Below are positions 1 to 7,292 of a stretch of DNA of 24,002 bases, piece by piece. Positions within the stretch are counted from its first letter, which is position 1, and every line of letters begins with the position of its first letter. The stretch is from Deltaproteobacteria bacterium (GTDB lineage Bacteria; Desulfobacterota; Dissulfuribacteria; Dissulfuribacterales; UBA3076), in NCBI GenBank assembly GCA_030605675.1, contig JAUWHV010000069.1, positions 1 to 24,002 on the forward strand, read 5' to 3'. Below the pieces are notes generated by a model. That model was not told the DNA's origin and did not search any database. It was given only the letters and a program-made list of their open reading frames with translations. The position numbers and the translations under genes are program-made.

Positions 1-2
1 TA

Positions 3-65
3 AAAAATAAATTGGTAGAATTTGCGCCCGGATTTGCCATAGATTTAGTCGATTTGATTGAGTAA
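3..65 (+). CDS. Possible 3' end of an upstream gene (partial)
   Basis: An open frame enters from the left edge and ends at TAA (63-65). Its last residues read KNKLVEFAPGFAIDLVDLIE, a plausible protein C-terminus. The fragment is too short to assign a family. A member of the same iron-sulfur/NifX-like cluster as the next genes is possible, but this is only a guess from position. It could equally be a chance frame. Confidence 0.3.
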   Translation, partial: KNKLVEFAPGFAIDLVDLIE

Positions 66-225
66 AACCGCAGGCATAGCAGTGTTATGTTGAGGATTTT
101 GCGATTGAGGATCGATTAAAGATGTGGTGAAGATGGGATGCAAAAATGCCAAGTTATTTTTTACCAGGCCCTTAATCAGAAGACAAAGTAAAAGTGCATG
201 GTGCAAAATGTCGGTTAATATGATA
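66..225. other. Intergenic region upstream of MITE copy 1
   Basis: I see no gene here. The stretch has short imperfect direct repeats of the form TTGAGGAT / TTGAGTAA and is AT-rich. The promoter for the mrp operon may lie here or inside the repeat at 234-432, but no convincing -35/-10 pair stands out. Confidence 0.4.
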
Positions 226-233
226 AATTAGTC

Positions 234-432
234 GTAACTATTCAGGTGGATAGACTGAAGGTAGAAGGCTGAAGTAACCGCCCGCTTCGCTCAAGACGCA
301 AAGGACGCAAAGAAATGACGGGGATGAAAAAAAGCTTACCGCAGAATTTAGAGGATTCATCTCTGTTCGATCGTTGCGAAATGCTTGAAATCCTTCAGCC
401 TTCAGCCTTCAGCCTTCAACCTGAATAGCTAC
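234..432 (+). repeat. MITE-like element, copy 1, with 8-bp target duplication
   Basis: A 199-bp element bounded by the inverted ends GTAACTATTCAGGT (left) and the complement ACCTGAATAGCTAC (right, one mismatch). It is flanked on both sides by the perfect 8-bp direct repeat AATTAGTC (226-233 and 433-440), as expected of a target-site duplication. The right end carries a tandem TTCAGCC heptamer. By eye it differs from copy 2 (4149-4347) at about ten positions. It encodes no transposase. It lies just upstream of mrp. Confidence 0.8.
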
Positions 433-504
433 AATTAGTCATCGATTTTAACAGTGGCCGCAGGATTTTGGCCAAAAGAACTAAATTATAGGGAGAATAA
501 ACGA

Positions 505-1386
505 TTGAAGGAAAAACCAGCAAATCCTATGACAAATCCTGTTCTTGAGGAGCAGGACGAAAGGATTCAGGAAAAACTACGGAACATAGACAATAAAATC
601 ATGGTAATGAGCGGCAAGGGCGGTGTTGGTAAAAGCACTGTATCCATAAACCTGGCAATCGGGCTTTCCCTTGAAAATTATTATGTCGGCCTCTTGGATG
701 TGGATCTGCACGGGCCTAATGTGCCCAAGATGTTGGGTGTGGAAAAAGGAGAGCTTCAACAGCGGCCGGATGGCACGGTTGGACCTGTTTACTACTCGCC
801 CAACCTGAAATTTATGTCTATAGAACCCCTTTTGCCCACAAAAGACTCTGCGGTCATATGGCGTGGACCCCTTAAGACATCTGCTATAAGGCAATTTATT
901 TACGAAATCGAGTGGGGAAAGCTCGACTATCTGATAATTGACGCGCCACCAGGGACTGGTGACGAGCCGATGACTGTGGCTCAGACCATACCCGATGCCT
1001 ATGCAATAGTAGTAACTACGCCCCAGGAGGTAGCACTTCTGGATGTCAGGAAATCCATAAGCTTCTGTAAGCAGGTCAACATGCCGGTCTTGGGCATTGT
1101 AGAAAACATGAGTGGCATGATCTGCCCACACTGCGGCAAGGCTATAGACATTTTCAAAAAAGGCGGGGGAGAGAAACTGGCTGAAGAGTTGGATATTCCC
1201 TTCCTCGGACGCATCCCTGTTGATCCGAGGGTCGTCACCACAGGGGATGCCGGGCGGCCGATTATTGCTTCATACCCCAACAGCCATACAGCAGACGCCT
1301 TTCAAAAAATTGGAAGAAACGTAATCAATGTTACACAGGCCCTAGCTGAAGAGAATAAGGAAAAGAAAGAGGAATCGAACACATGA
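505..1386 (+). CDS. mrp: Mrp/NBP35-family iron-sulfur cluster carrier ATPase
   Basis: A P-loop NTPase of the Mrp/ApbC/NBP35 family, which holds and transfers Fe-S clusters to apoproteins in the cytoplasm. The deviant Walker A SGKGGVGKST is at about residues 36-45, LLDVDLHGPNVPKMLG and DAPPGTGDEP follow, and the cluster-binding CPHC pair is at residues 207-210. The frame is open from GTG 454. I prefer TTG 505, which has GGGAG eight to ten bases upstream; ATG 529 is another option but its nearest Shine-Dalgarno is too far away. The stop overlaps the next start (ATGA, 1383-1386), so the two genes are probably translationally coupled. MITE copy 1 lies directly upstream and may influence expression. 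Confidence 0.92.
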   Translation: MKEKPANPMTNPVLEEQDERIQEKLRNIDNKIMVMSGKGGVGKSTVSINLAIGLSLENYYVGLLDVDLHGPNVPKMLGVEKGELQQRPDGTVGPVYYSPNLKFMSIEPLLPTKDSAVIWRGPLKTSAIRQFIYEIEWGKLDYLIIDAPPGTGDEPMTVAQTIPDAYAIVVTTPQEVALLDVRKSISFCKQVNMPVLGIVENMSGMICPHCGKAIDIFKKGGGEKLAEELDIPFLGRIPVDPRVVTTGDAGRPIIASYPNSHTADAFQKIGRNVINVTQALAEENKEKKEESNT

Positions 1387-1748
1387 AAATTGCAATACCA
1401 ATTGAAAACGGGATGCTGAGCAGCCATTTCGGCCATGCAGCCCAATTCGCTATAATAGATGTTGAGAATGGAAATATCGCCAAGACCCAACTCCTTGTAC
1501 CTCCTCCCCACGAGCCGGGCTCACTGCCGCAATGGCTTCACGAACTGGGAACTACACATTTAATATGTGGAGGAATTGGAGGCAGGGCCGTGGAGTTAAT
1601 AGAGGCCGCCGGAGTACAAGTAATTGCAGGTGTAACCACCGCTGACCCGGCGCGGCTGATGGAGGACCTCCTTGCAAACCGCCTCAAGGGTATAACAGGC
1701 CCCACATGTCCAGGACATGGCGAGGAAGGCCATCAGTGTCAACATTAA
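1383..1748 (+). CDS. NifX/NafY-like dinitrogenase iron-molybdenum cofactor family protein
   Basis: A 121-residue protein that begins MKIAIPIENGMLSSHFGHA and has the core of the NifB/NifX/NafY C-terminal domain, including HLICGGIGGRAVELIEAAGVQVI. Family members bind metal clusters or cofactors. The tail ends TCPGHGEEGHQCQH, with Cys and His residues that could bind metal or a cluster. In many anaerobes without nitrogenase, such proteins sit next to Mrp ATPases, and the 4-bp overlap with mrp supports a joint role in Fe-S handling rather than nitrogen fixation. No nif structural genes are in view. The exact role is inferred. Confidence 0.85.
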   Translation: MKIAIPIENGMLSSHFGHAAQFAIIDVENGNIAKTQLLVPPPHEPGSLPQWLHELGTTHLICGGIGGRAVELIEAAGVQVIAGVTTADPARLMEDLLANRLKGITGPTCPGHGEEGHQCQH

Positions 1749-1885
1749 AGGTAGCTGTTGACGGCTTGAAACTTGAAATTGGAAAGTAGAAATTCGGAAA
1801 AGACGAAACAAAAGCACAAAGGCCAAATTTCTAATTTCTATTCTCTAATTTCAACATCCAACATTTCTCTAGTAAGGTGAGCGCT

Positions 1886-2137
1886 ATGCCAATCTATGAA
1901 TACCGATGTGAAGCCTGTGGAAACGTTAACGAAATGTTGGTATTTTCCAACCAACTCGAGGTAAAGTGTCCGTCCTGCGGATCTGAAGATCTCACAAAAT
2001 TGATATCCTCAAGCTCATCCTTTACCGGCTCCCAAGGCTCAAGACTTCCCGGTCCGGGTGATACGGCCTGCTGTGGCTTCAGTCCCGGAGATGCCCCAAA
2101 CTGTTCAGGGCCTGGGTCCTGCTGCGGAAAGGCATAG
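1886..2137 (+). CDS. FmdB-like zinc ribbon regulatory-type protein
   Basis: An 83-residue protein starting MPIYEYRCEACG, the signature of the FmdB/CxxC_CXXC_SSSS family. Two CxxC pairs (Cys8/Cys11 and Cys28/Cys31) would bind zinc, and they are followed by the family's serine-rich stretch LISSSSSF. The C-terminal tail is Gly/Pro/Cys rich, with two CC pairs. A GTG at 1877 is in frame, but ATG 1886 has AAGGTGA at a good distance (1874-1880) and gives the canonical MPIYEY start. It is separated from the NifX-like gene by a 137-bp gap of simple AT-rich sequence. The molecular function of this family is poorly known. Confidence 0.88.
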   Translation: MPIYEYRCEACGNVNEMLVFSNQLEVKCPSCGSEDLTKLISSSSSFTGSQGSRLPGPGDTACCGFSPGDAPNCSGPGSCCGKA

Positions 2138-2715
2138 TAGGTCCGGAGCCGGCAATTGTAATTTAGCTCGCGATCGAAACCTAAATTTTCATGCCCATGG
2201 CTTTCGTCAATCCCTGGCATGAAAATTCGCCACCCGCTCAATCCGCTCGATCGACACACACAGACGAATACGGACTGGAACCATTTTTTGTCAGCCATAT
2301 AGGCGGGGAAAGCGTCTGTGTAAGTCTGCGTCTAATTCCAACGAAAATATTTATCTGAAAATCTATAGCCTCAGGCCAATTGATGGACTACATTTTGGAC
2401 AGGCCCGAAGACTTTTCAGGGATACTATTGGTGACTATGCTGTTTATTTGCTACGATAAGGGCCTAAATCGGATAAACCGGAACAGTGACTAAAGTTAAG
2501 GTATCACTTCGCTCCATATATTAATATTAACCGCGCTGAAAGCGCGCACCACAACTTTAGGCACTTTAGCTCACTTTAGGCACTTCAAACTCAATTAACT
2601 TGAAAAGATTCTGCCATAAAATGCACGAAATTCACAACTAAGGTACTATATTCAACCAACTTGACTATAGAATTGCCCTTGTATCAGGAATGCAAGTGCC
2701 TGTGAGGAGTTCTGT
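2138..2715. other. 578-bp intergenic region with two inverted repeats
   Basis: I see no convincing gene here. There is a perfect 12-bp inverted repeat at 2184-2195 / 2216-2227 (AATTTTCATGCC, 20-nt loop). A second imperfect inverted repeat at 2486-2502 / 2548-2564 (14 of 17) encloses a perfect hairpin CGCGCT-gaa-AGCGCG (2532-2546). ACTTTAGGCACTT then occurs twice as a direct repeat (from about 2554 and 2574). These look like degenerate intergenic palindromic repeats. Confidence 0.6.
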
Positions 2716-4077
2716 ATGGAAACAGGAAAGGCCGCTGAGACCCTGACAAAAGAGCTTGAACAACTACTGCGGGACAAGATGGGGCCACTTTTTGAGCGTT
2801 ACGGACTGGACATCAAGGACCTGCTTACTCCCCTTAAATGGAAGCCGGTAGTCCTTATAATCGGCAACTACTCATCTGGAAAATCCACCTTTATCAACGA
2901 AATCCTGGGAAGCCAAATCCAGCGCACTGGTCAGGCACCTACTGATGACAGCTTTACCATCCTGGCCGCACCAGAGCCCAACGAACCGGATGGAGAAGTA
3001 CCCGGTAGCACAGTAGTAAATGATGAGCGTCTCCCCTTTGCTCCTCTGAGGCACTTTGGTGAAAGCCTTCTATCCCACATGCGTTTAAAAAGGGTGACAA
3101 ATACTCCCATACTTCAGGATCTTGCCATCATAGATACCCCGGGAATGCTGGATTCGGTCACAGAAAAAGATAGGGGCTATGACTACCTTGGTGTAGTGGG
3201 AGAACTGGCAAAGCTGGCAGACCTCATCATCCTGATGTTCGACCCCCATAAGGCAGGAACAATAAAGGAAACTTATCAGGCCATCCGGAGTACTCTCCCC
3301 GGCTCCACCGGAGAAGACAGGGTCATTTACGTACTGAATCGAATTGACGAATGCGAAAGCGTGTCCGACCTTTTGAGGTCTTATGGGACCCTGTGCTGGA
3401 ACCTTTCACAGATGACAGGCAGAAAGGATATGCCAAGGATATATCTTACCTTTGCGGCCCAGGAGGGCAAAGTGCCTCCCACGGGCTTTGAAACATGGAT
3501 GAACGAACGGGAAGAGCTCAAACAGACCATAAGTTCAGCACCAAAGATGCGGCTAAACCACATACTCCAGGAAGTGGATCGAGTCGTAAGGGAACTTGGC
3601 TTGGAAATAGAGGCCATGGTCGCTTTCCGGAAACGATTTATTCATAAATTCAAAGGGATCCTCCGCACATGGGGCATGGCCGCCATACTGGCCTTTTTCT
3701 TTGGAGATCTGGTTATGAATCTTTTAACCGGTTATCCGGAAACCCCGCTTGCAGGGGCACTGCTGGCCGGGAACATGAGTTTTGAATATTTCCTTTGGCC
3801 GATTGTGTGGGCCATGCTGGTCGTGGCATTAGCTTCTCTGTATGTTCAACGGATACTTTTTCCTAAATTCACAAAAAATACTCTAAAAGACCTTGATAAC
3901 TTGATCCCCCTTGAGACCGCCTACAAAAAGGATCTCTGGAACAGGGTGAAGCACCGGATATACAAACTCATAGAGGAACAGGCCAGGAGGCAGATATTGA
4001 TTACACATGGCCGATACCTTGGAAAGATTAAGCACTTTCTCGATAAAGACCTAAGCCGTTTTTTCGAACGTATTTAG
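2716..4077 (+). CDS. Dynamin-like GTPase with C-terminal membrane anchor
   Basis: A 453-residue large GTPase related to EHD/dynamin-type proteins. Visible motifs are the G1 P-loop GNYSSGKS (50-57), G3 DTPG (140-143) and G4 NRID (208-211). A helical stretch follows, then two hydrophobic segments (about 320-337 and 357-377) that should anchor it in the inner membrane, then a basic, helical C-terminus. Such proteins are thought to remodel or tether membranes in a GTP-dependent way. GAGGAG seven bases upstream supports the ATG. It stands alone: there is a 578-bp gap before it and a hairpin starting at its stop codon. The cellular role is inferred from the fold only. Confidence 0.85.
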   Translation: METGKAAETLTKELEQLLRDKMGPLFERYGLDIKDLLTPLKWKPVVLIIGNYSSGKSTFINEILGSQIQRTGQAPTDDSFTILAAPEPNEPDGEVPGSTVVNDERLPFAPLRHFGESLLSHMRLKRVTNTPILQDLAIIDTPGMLDSVTEKDRGYDYLGVVGELAKLADLIILMFDPHKAGTIKETYQAIRSTLPGSTGEDRVIYVLNRIDECESVSDLLRSYGTLCWNLSQMTGRKDMPRIYLTFAAQEGKVPPTGFETWMNEREELKQTISSAPKMRLNHILQEVDRVVRELGLEIEAMVAFRKRFIHKFKGILRTWGMAAILAFFFGDLVMNLLTGYPETPLAGALLAGNMSFEYFLWPIVWAMLVVALASLYVQRILFPKFTKNTLKDLDNLIPLETAYKKDLWNRVKHRIYKLIEEQARRQILITHGRYLGKIKHFLDKDLSRFFERI

Positions 4078-4145
4078 TGCCTGAACGGCAAGGCCGTCAG
4101 GCACAATTTTGAATTCTAAATTTTGAATTTTGAATTTAAAAAAGG
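4077..4145 (+). repeat. Hairpin plus AT-rich tail repeat, copy A
   Basis: A stem-loop GTGCCTGAACGGC / GCCGTCAGGCAC (4077-4104, one bulged A, loop AAG) begins at the last base of the GTPase stop codon. An AATTTTGAATTCTAAATTTT-type tail follows. The same arrangement occurs in reverse orientation at 17766-17832. It may serve as a transcription terminator, although no clean T run follows. Confidence 0.65.
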
Positions 4146-4148
4146 AAA

Positions 4149-4347
4149 GTAACTATTCAGGTGAATAGGCTGAAGGTAGAAGGCTGAAGTAACCGCCCGC
4201 TTCGCTCAAGACGCAAAGGACGCAAAGAAATGACGAGGATGAAAAAAGGCTTACCGCAGAATTTAGAGGATTCATCTCTGTTCTATCGTTGCGAAATGCT
4301 TGAAATCCTTTAACCTTCAGCCTTTAACCTTCAACCTGAATAGTTAC
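4149..4347 (+). repeat. MITE-like element, copy 2
   Basis: A 199-bp element collinear with copy 1 along its full length, with ends GTAACTATTCAGGT and ACCTGAATAGTTAC. I found no clear target-site duplication (AAAGGAAA against AAATAATC). It ends 24 bp before the yebC start codon and follows directly on hairpin repeat A. Confidence 0.78.
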
Positions 4348-4371
4348 AAATAATCTTAAAGTGGAGGCCTT

Positions 4372-5121
4372 ATGTCCGGTCATTCAAAGTGGAGCACAAT
4401 AAAACATAAAAAGGCAGCACAGGACGCCAAGCGTGGCAAAGCCTTCTCCAAGATCATAAAGGAAATAACGGTAGCTGCCCGTATAGGTGGTGGAGACCTT
4501 GCAGCCAACCCAAGACTGAGGACTGCAATAGCGGCTGCAAAGGCCGAAAATATGCCCAAGGACAATATAGAGCGGGCAATAAAGAAGGGTACAGGCGAAC
4601 TTGAGGGGGCAAATTACGAGGAAGTTACATATGAGGGTTACGGTCCGGGAGGAGTGGCAATACTGGTTGAAACTATTTCAGACAACCGCCAGCGCACCGT
4701 AGCGGATGTACGGCATCTCTTTGCTAAGAGGGGCGGCAACCTTGGAGAGCCGGGAAGCGTGGCCTGGATATTTGAGAAAAAAGGACTCATACTGGTTGAG
4801 AAGGACAAGGCTGATGAAGAAACCCTTATGACTATAGCCCTTGAAGCTGATGCCGAAGATATACAAGAACAGGAATCCGAATGGGAGATATACACTGCCC
4901 CTGAATCCTTTGAAGACGTAAAGTCCGCCCTGGAGGCCAACAACATCCCTGTACTGTCTGCTGAAGTCACCATGTTACCCGGCAACACGGTCAGTATCGA
5001 GGACGAGAAGCAGGCAGGCCAACTCCTGATACTTATGGAGGCACTGGAAGAAAACAGCGATGTCCAGAACGTTTACGCCAACTTTGATATTCCTGATGAA
5101 ATCCTTGAAAAGGTCAGCTAG
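4372..5121 (+). CDS. yebC: YebC/PmpR-family protein
   Basis: A 249-residue protein with the canonical start MSGHSKWSTIKHKKAAQDAKRG and the family motifs NMPKDNIERAIKKG and YEGYGPGG. The length is usual for the family. YebC/TACO1-type proteins act in the cytoplasm, as DNA-binding regulators or as translation factors that relieve ribosome stalling at proline stretches, depending on the paralogue. GGAGG seven bases before the ATG supports the start. It is the first gene of a run with ruvCAB, a very common arrangement; ruvC begins two bases after its stop. Confidence 0.96.
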   Translation: MSGHSKWSTIKHKKAAQDAKRGKAFSKIIKEITVAARIGGGDLAANPRLRTAIAAAKAENMPKDNIERAIKKGTGELEGANYEEVTYEGYGPGGVAILVETISDNRQRTVADVRHLFAKRGGNLGEPGSVAWIFEKKGLILVEKDKADEETLMTIALEADAEDIQEQESEWEIYTAPESFEDVKSALEANNIPVLSAEVTMLPGNTVSIEDEKQAGQLLILMEALEENSDVQNVYANFDIPDEILEKVS

Positions 5122-5123
5122 GG

Positions 5124-5636
5124 ATGCCAAGGGAGATCATCCTGGGTATAGACCCAGGATCGCGGGCCACTGGTTATGGAATTGTGTCATGGGAGGATAA
5201 CAGGCTCTGTTTCGTCAATGCAGGTATCATCCGTCCGCGCGCGGAACTCACCTTTGCAGAGCGGCTCGGAAGACTTTATTCTGGTCTAAAGGAAGTAATA
5301 GGCCGGCACAATCCAACAGTCTCAGCAGTAGAGGGCGTATTTTATTCAGTTAACGCCAGGGCTGCCCTGCTACTTGGTCACGCCAGAGGGGCGGTAATTC
5401 TGGCGGCAGTCCATGGAGGTCTCCCTGTATTCGAGTACTCGCCCACAACGGTTAAACAGGCAGTGGTTGGCTACGGCAGGGCAGAAAAGACCCAGGTACA
5501 ACACATGGTCAGGGTACTCCTCAACCTGTCCAAAAAACCCGCCCAGGATGCTGCGGATGCACTGGCTGTGGCTATATGCCATGCCCACTCTTCGGGTAGC
5601 CGGCTAATACCCGATTCAGGGAAAAGGAGGGGCTGA
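5124..5636 (+). CDS. ruvC: Holliday junction resolvase RuvC
   Basis: A 170-residue endonuclease that cuts Holliday junctions symmetrically during recombinational repair, in complex with RuvAB. The RNase H-like catalytic acids are visible: Asp10 (LGIDPGS), Glu70 (AVEG), Asp142 and Asp145 (QDAADALA), spaced as in E. coli RuvC. The length is normal. It begins two bases after yebC and its stop codon shares one base with the ruvA start (5636), so the cluster is certainly co-transcribed and probably coupled. Confidence 0.97.
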   Translation: MPREIILGIDPGSRATGYGIVSWEDNRLCFVNAGIIRPRAELTFAERLGRLYSGLKEVIGRHNPTVSAVEGVFYSVNARAALLLGHARGAVILAAVHGGLPVFEYSPTTVKQAVVGYGRAEKTQVQHMVRVLLNLSKKPAQDAADALAVAICHAHSSGSRLIPDSGKRRG

Positions 5637-6271
5637 TGATCGGCTATATCAGTGGCGAGAAACAGGGTCAATGGGACAGGGGCGTTATAGTTGATGTGAA
5701 TGGGGTCGGCTATGAAATTCAGATGCCCTCTTCATCCCTGGCCAAATTGCCTCCATCCGGTAATGAACTGACAATCTTTACCCACCTTGTGTGGAAGGAC
5801 GACACGCTTTCACTCTATGGATTTGAAACAATTGAAGCCAGGGACATGTTCAGGCTGTTGCTGGAAGTTTCAGGAGTAGGCCCCAGGCTGGCACTGAATA
5901 TCCTGTCAATGCTCTCTGCTGAAGAACTCCTACAGATACTGGCCAGAGAAGAGAATAAAAGACTTCGGGCCATCCAAGGTATAGGCGAAAAGACCGCGGC
6001 AAGGCTGTGTATTGATCTAAAGGAAAAGGCCAAGGCCATACTTACGAAAAGACAGTGGGATATGGAATCATCCCCGCATATTGAGCAACCGGGTACGGGA
6101 GACCTGTGGGATGACGCACTCTCGGCACTCACCCATCTTGGTTATGGTTCATCTGAGACCAAGGCCGCCCTTGCCAGGGCTTTTGCCTCTGCAGGTGAAA
6201 GTGCAAGCCTTGAAGATCTGGTGAAAAAAGCCCTGCAGGGTCTGGCAAAAAGTCGTACAAAACAGGCATGA
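5636..6271 (+). CDS. ruvA: Holliday junction branch migration protein RuvA
   Basis: A 211-residue protein that forms the tetrameric scaffold binding four-way junctions and loading RuvB. The N-terminal OB-fold begins MIGYISGEKQGQW. Two helix-hairpin-helix motifs are visible, VSGVGPRLALNIL and IQGIGEKTAARLC. The C-terminal RuvB-contact domain includes DALSALTHLGYGSSETKAAL. Start and stop both overlap the neighbours: one base with ruvC and ATGA (6268-6271) with ruvB. Confidence 0.97.
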   Translation: MIGYISGEKQGQWDRGVIVDVNGVGYEIQMPSSSLAKLPPSGNELTIFTHLVWKDDTLSLYGFETIEARDMFRLLLEVSGVGPRLALNILSMLSAEELLQILAREENKRLRAIQGIGEKTAARLCIDLKEKAKAILTKRQWDMESSPHIEQPGTGDLWDDALSALTHLGYGSSETKAALARAFASAGESASLEDLVKKALQGLAKSRTKQA

Positions 6272-7290
6272 CAGCAGAAAACATCGCAAACAGAACAAGT
6301 GACACGAATCTGAACCCTGAACCCTTGCAGGAAGACAGATCTTTCGAGCCTGGAATAAGGCCTAGATCTCTTTCTGAATACATAGGCCAACAGGAGGTTA
6401 AGGCAAGCATTGATGTCTTTATTACTGCAGCAAGAAAAAGAGGCGAGGCCCTTGACCATGTATTGATCCACGGGCAGCCAGGCCTGGGCAAGACCACTCT
6501 TGCCCACATAATTGCAACAGAGCTTGGGGTGAACTTCAGATCCACATCCGGTCCCGTGATAGAAAGGCCGGGAGATCTGGCTGCCATACTGACCAATTTA
6601 CAGCAGGGAGACGTGCTGTTCATTGATGAAATTCACCGGCTGAGTCCTGTGGTGGAGGAAATACTCTACCCTGCAATGGAGGACTTTCAACTGGATCTGA
6701 TAATCGGACAAGGCCCCAGTGCAAGGACCATCAAGATCGAAATTCCGCATTTTACTCTGGTTGGGGCAACCACAAGGGCCGGGCTGCTCTCACCGCCCCT
6801 CAGGGATCGCTTCGGCGTAGCACTGAGAGTAAACTTTTATCAGGATGACGAACTATGCACAATTGTTAACCGGTCTGCCAGGCTCATGGTCATTGAAATT
6901 GACCAACAAGGTGCCCTGGAGATCGCAAGGAGGTCAAGAGGTACTCCCAGAATAGCAAACAGGCTCTTAAGGAGGGTCCGGGACTATGCTGAAGTCAGGG
7001 CCGACGGAAGCATATCCCGTCAGATAGCAGACGAGGCTCTGCGCTTGCTGGAAGTTGACCATCAGGGTCTTGACCGCATGGACCGTGAAATTCTTGCTGC
7101 CATCATAGACAAGTTCAATGGCGGGCCGGTCGGACTTGACACCCTTGCCACATCCGTAGGAGAAGAAAAAGGCACATTGGAAGATGTCTATGAGCCTTTT
7201 TTGATACAGAGAGGATACATGCACAGGACTTCCAGAGGAAGGATTGCAACAGATCTTGCCTATGAGCACTTAGATCGTAAGAGAAGGTGA
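6268..7290 (+). CDS. ruvB: Holliday junction branch migration ATPase RuvB
   Basis: A 340-residue AAA+ motor that drives branch migration on RuvA-bound junctions. It shows the conserved entry RPRSLSEYIGQ, Walker A HGQPGLGKTT, Walker B DEIHRLSP, the sensor stretch GATTRAGLLSPPLRDRFG, and the C-terminal winged helix with DRKILA-like DREILAAIIDKFNGGPVGL and RGRIATDLAYEHL. About 30 poorly conserved residues precede the core. The start overlaps ruvA by ATGA. The stop is followed almost at once by the Lon-like gene. Confidence 0.97.
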   Translation: MTAENIANRTSDTNLNPEPLQEDRSFEPGIRPRSLSEYIGQQEVKASIDVFITAARKRGEALDHVLIHGQPGLGKTTLAHIIATELGVNFRSTSGPVIERPGDLAAILTNLQQGDVLFIDEIHRLSPVVEEILYPAMEDFQLDLIIGQGPSARTIKIEIPHFTLVGATTRAGLLSPPLRDRFGVALRVNFYQDDELCTIVNRSARLMVIEIDQQGALEIARRSRGTPRIANRLLRRVRDYAEVRADGSISRQIADEALRLLEVDHQGLDRMDREILAAIIDKFNGGPVGLDTLATSVGEEKGTLEDVYEPFLIQRGYMHRTSRGRIATDLAYEHLDRKRR

Positions 7291-7292
7291 AA

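Noticed and set aside
388..420. TTCAGCC heptamer array as a CRISPR-like repeat
   Set aside because: The units are 7 bp with no spacers; it is a simple tandem repeat at the end of the MITE-like element.
577..1131. Long minus-strand open frame inside mrp
   Set aside because: It lies wholly within a well-supported gene, has no recognisable motif and no ribosome binding site of note.
1383..1748. NifX-like gene as evidence for nitrogen fixation
   Set aside because: This domain is common in non-fixing anaerobes next to Mrp ATPases, and no nif structural or cofactor genes are in the window.
4141..4355. Target-site duplication around MITE copy 2
   Set aside because: The flanking octamers AAAGGAAA and AAATAATC agree at only four positions, which is not convincing in AT-rich sequence.
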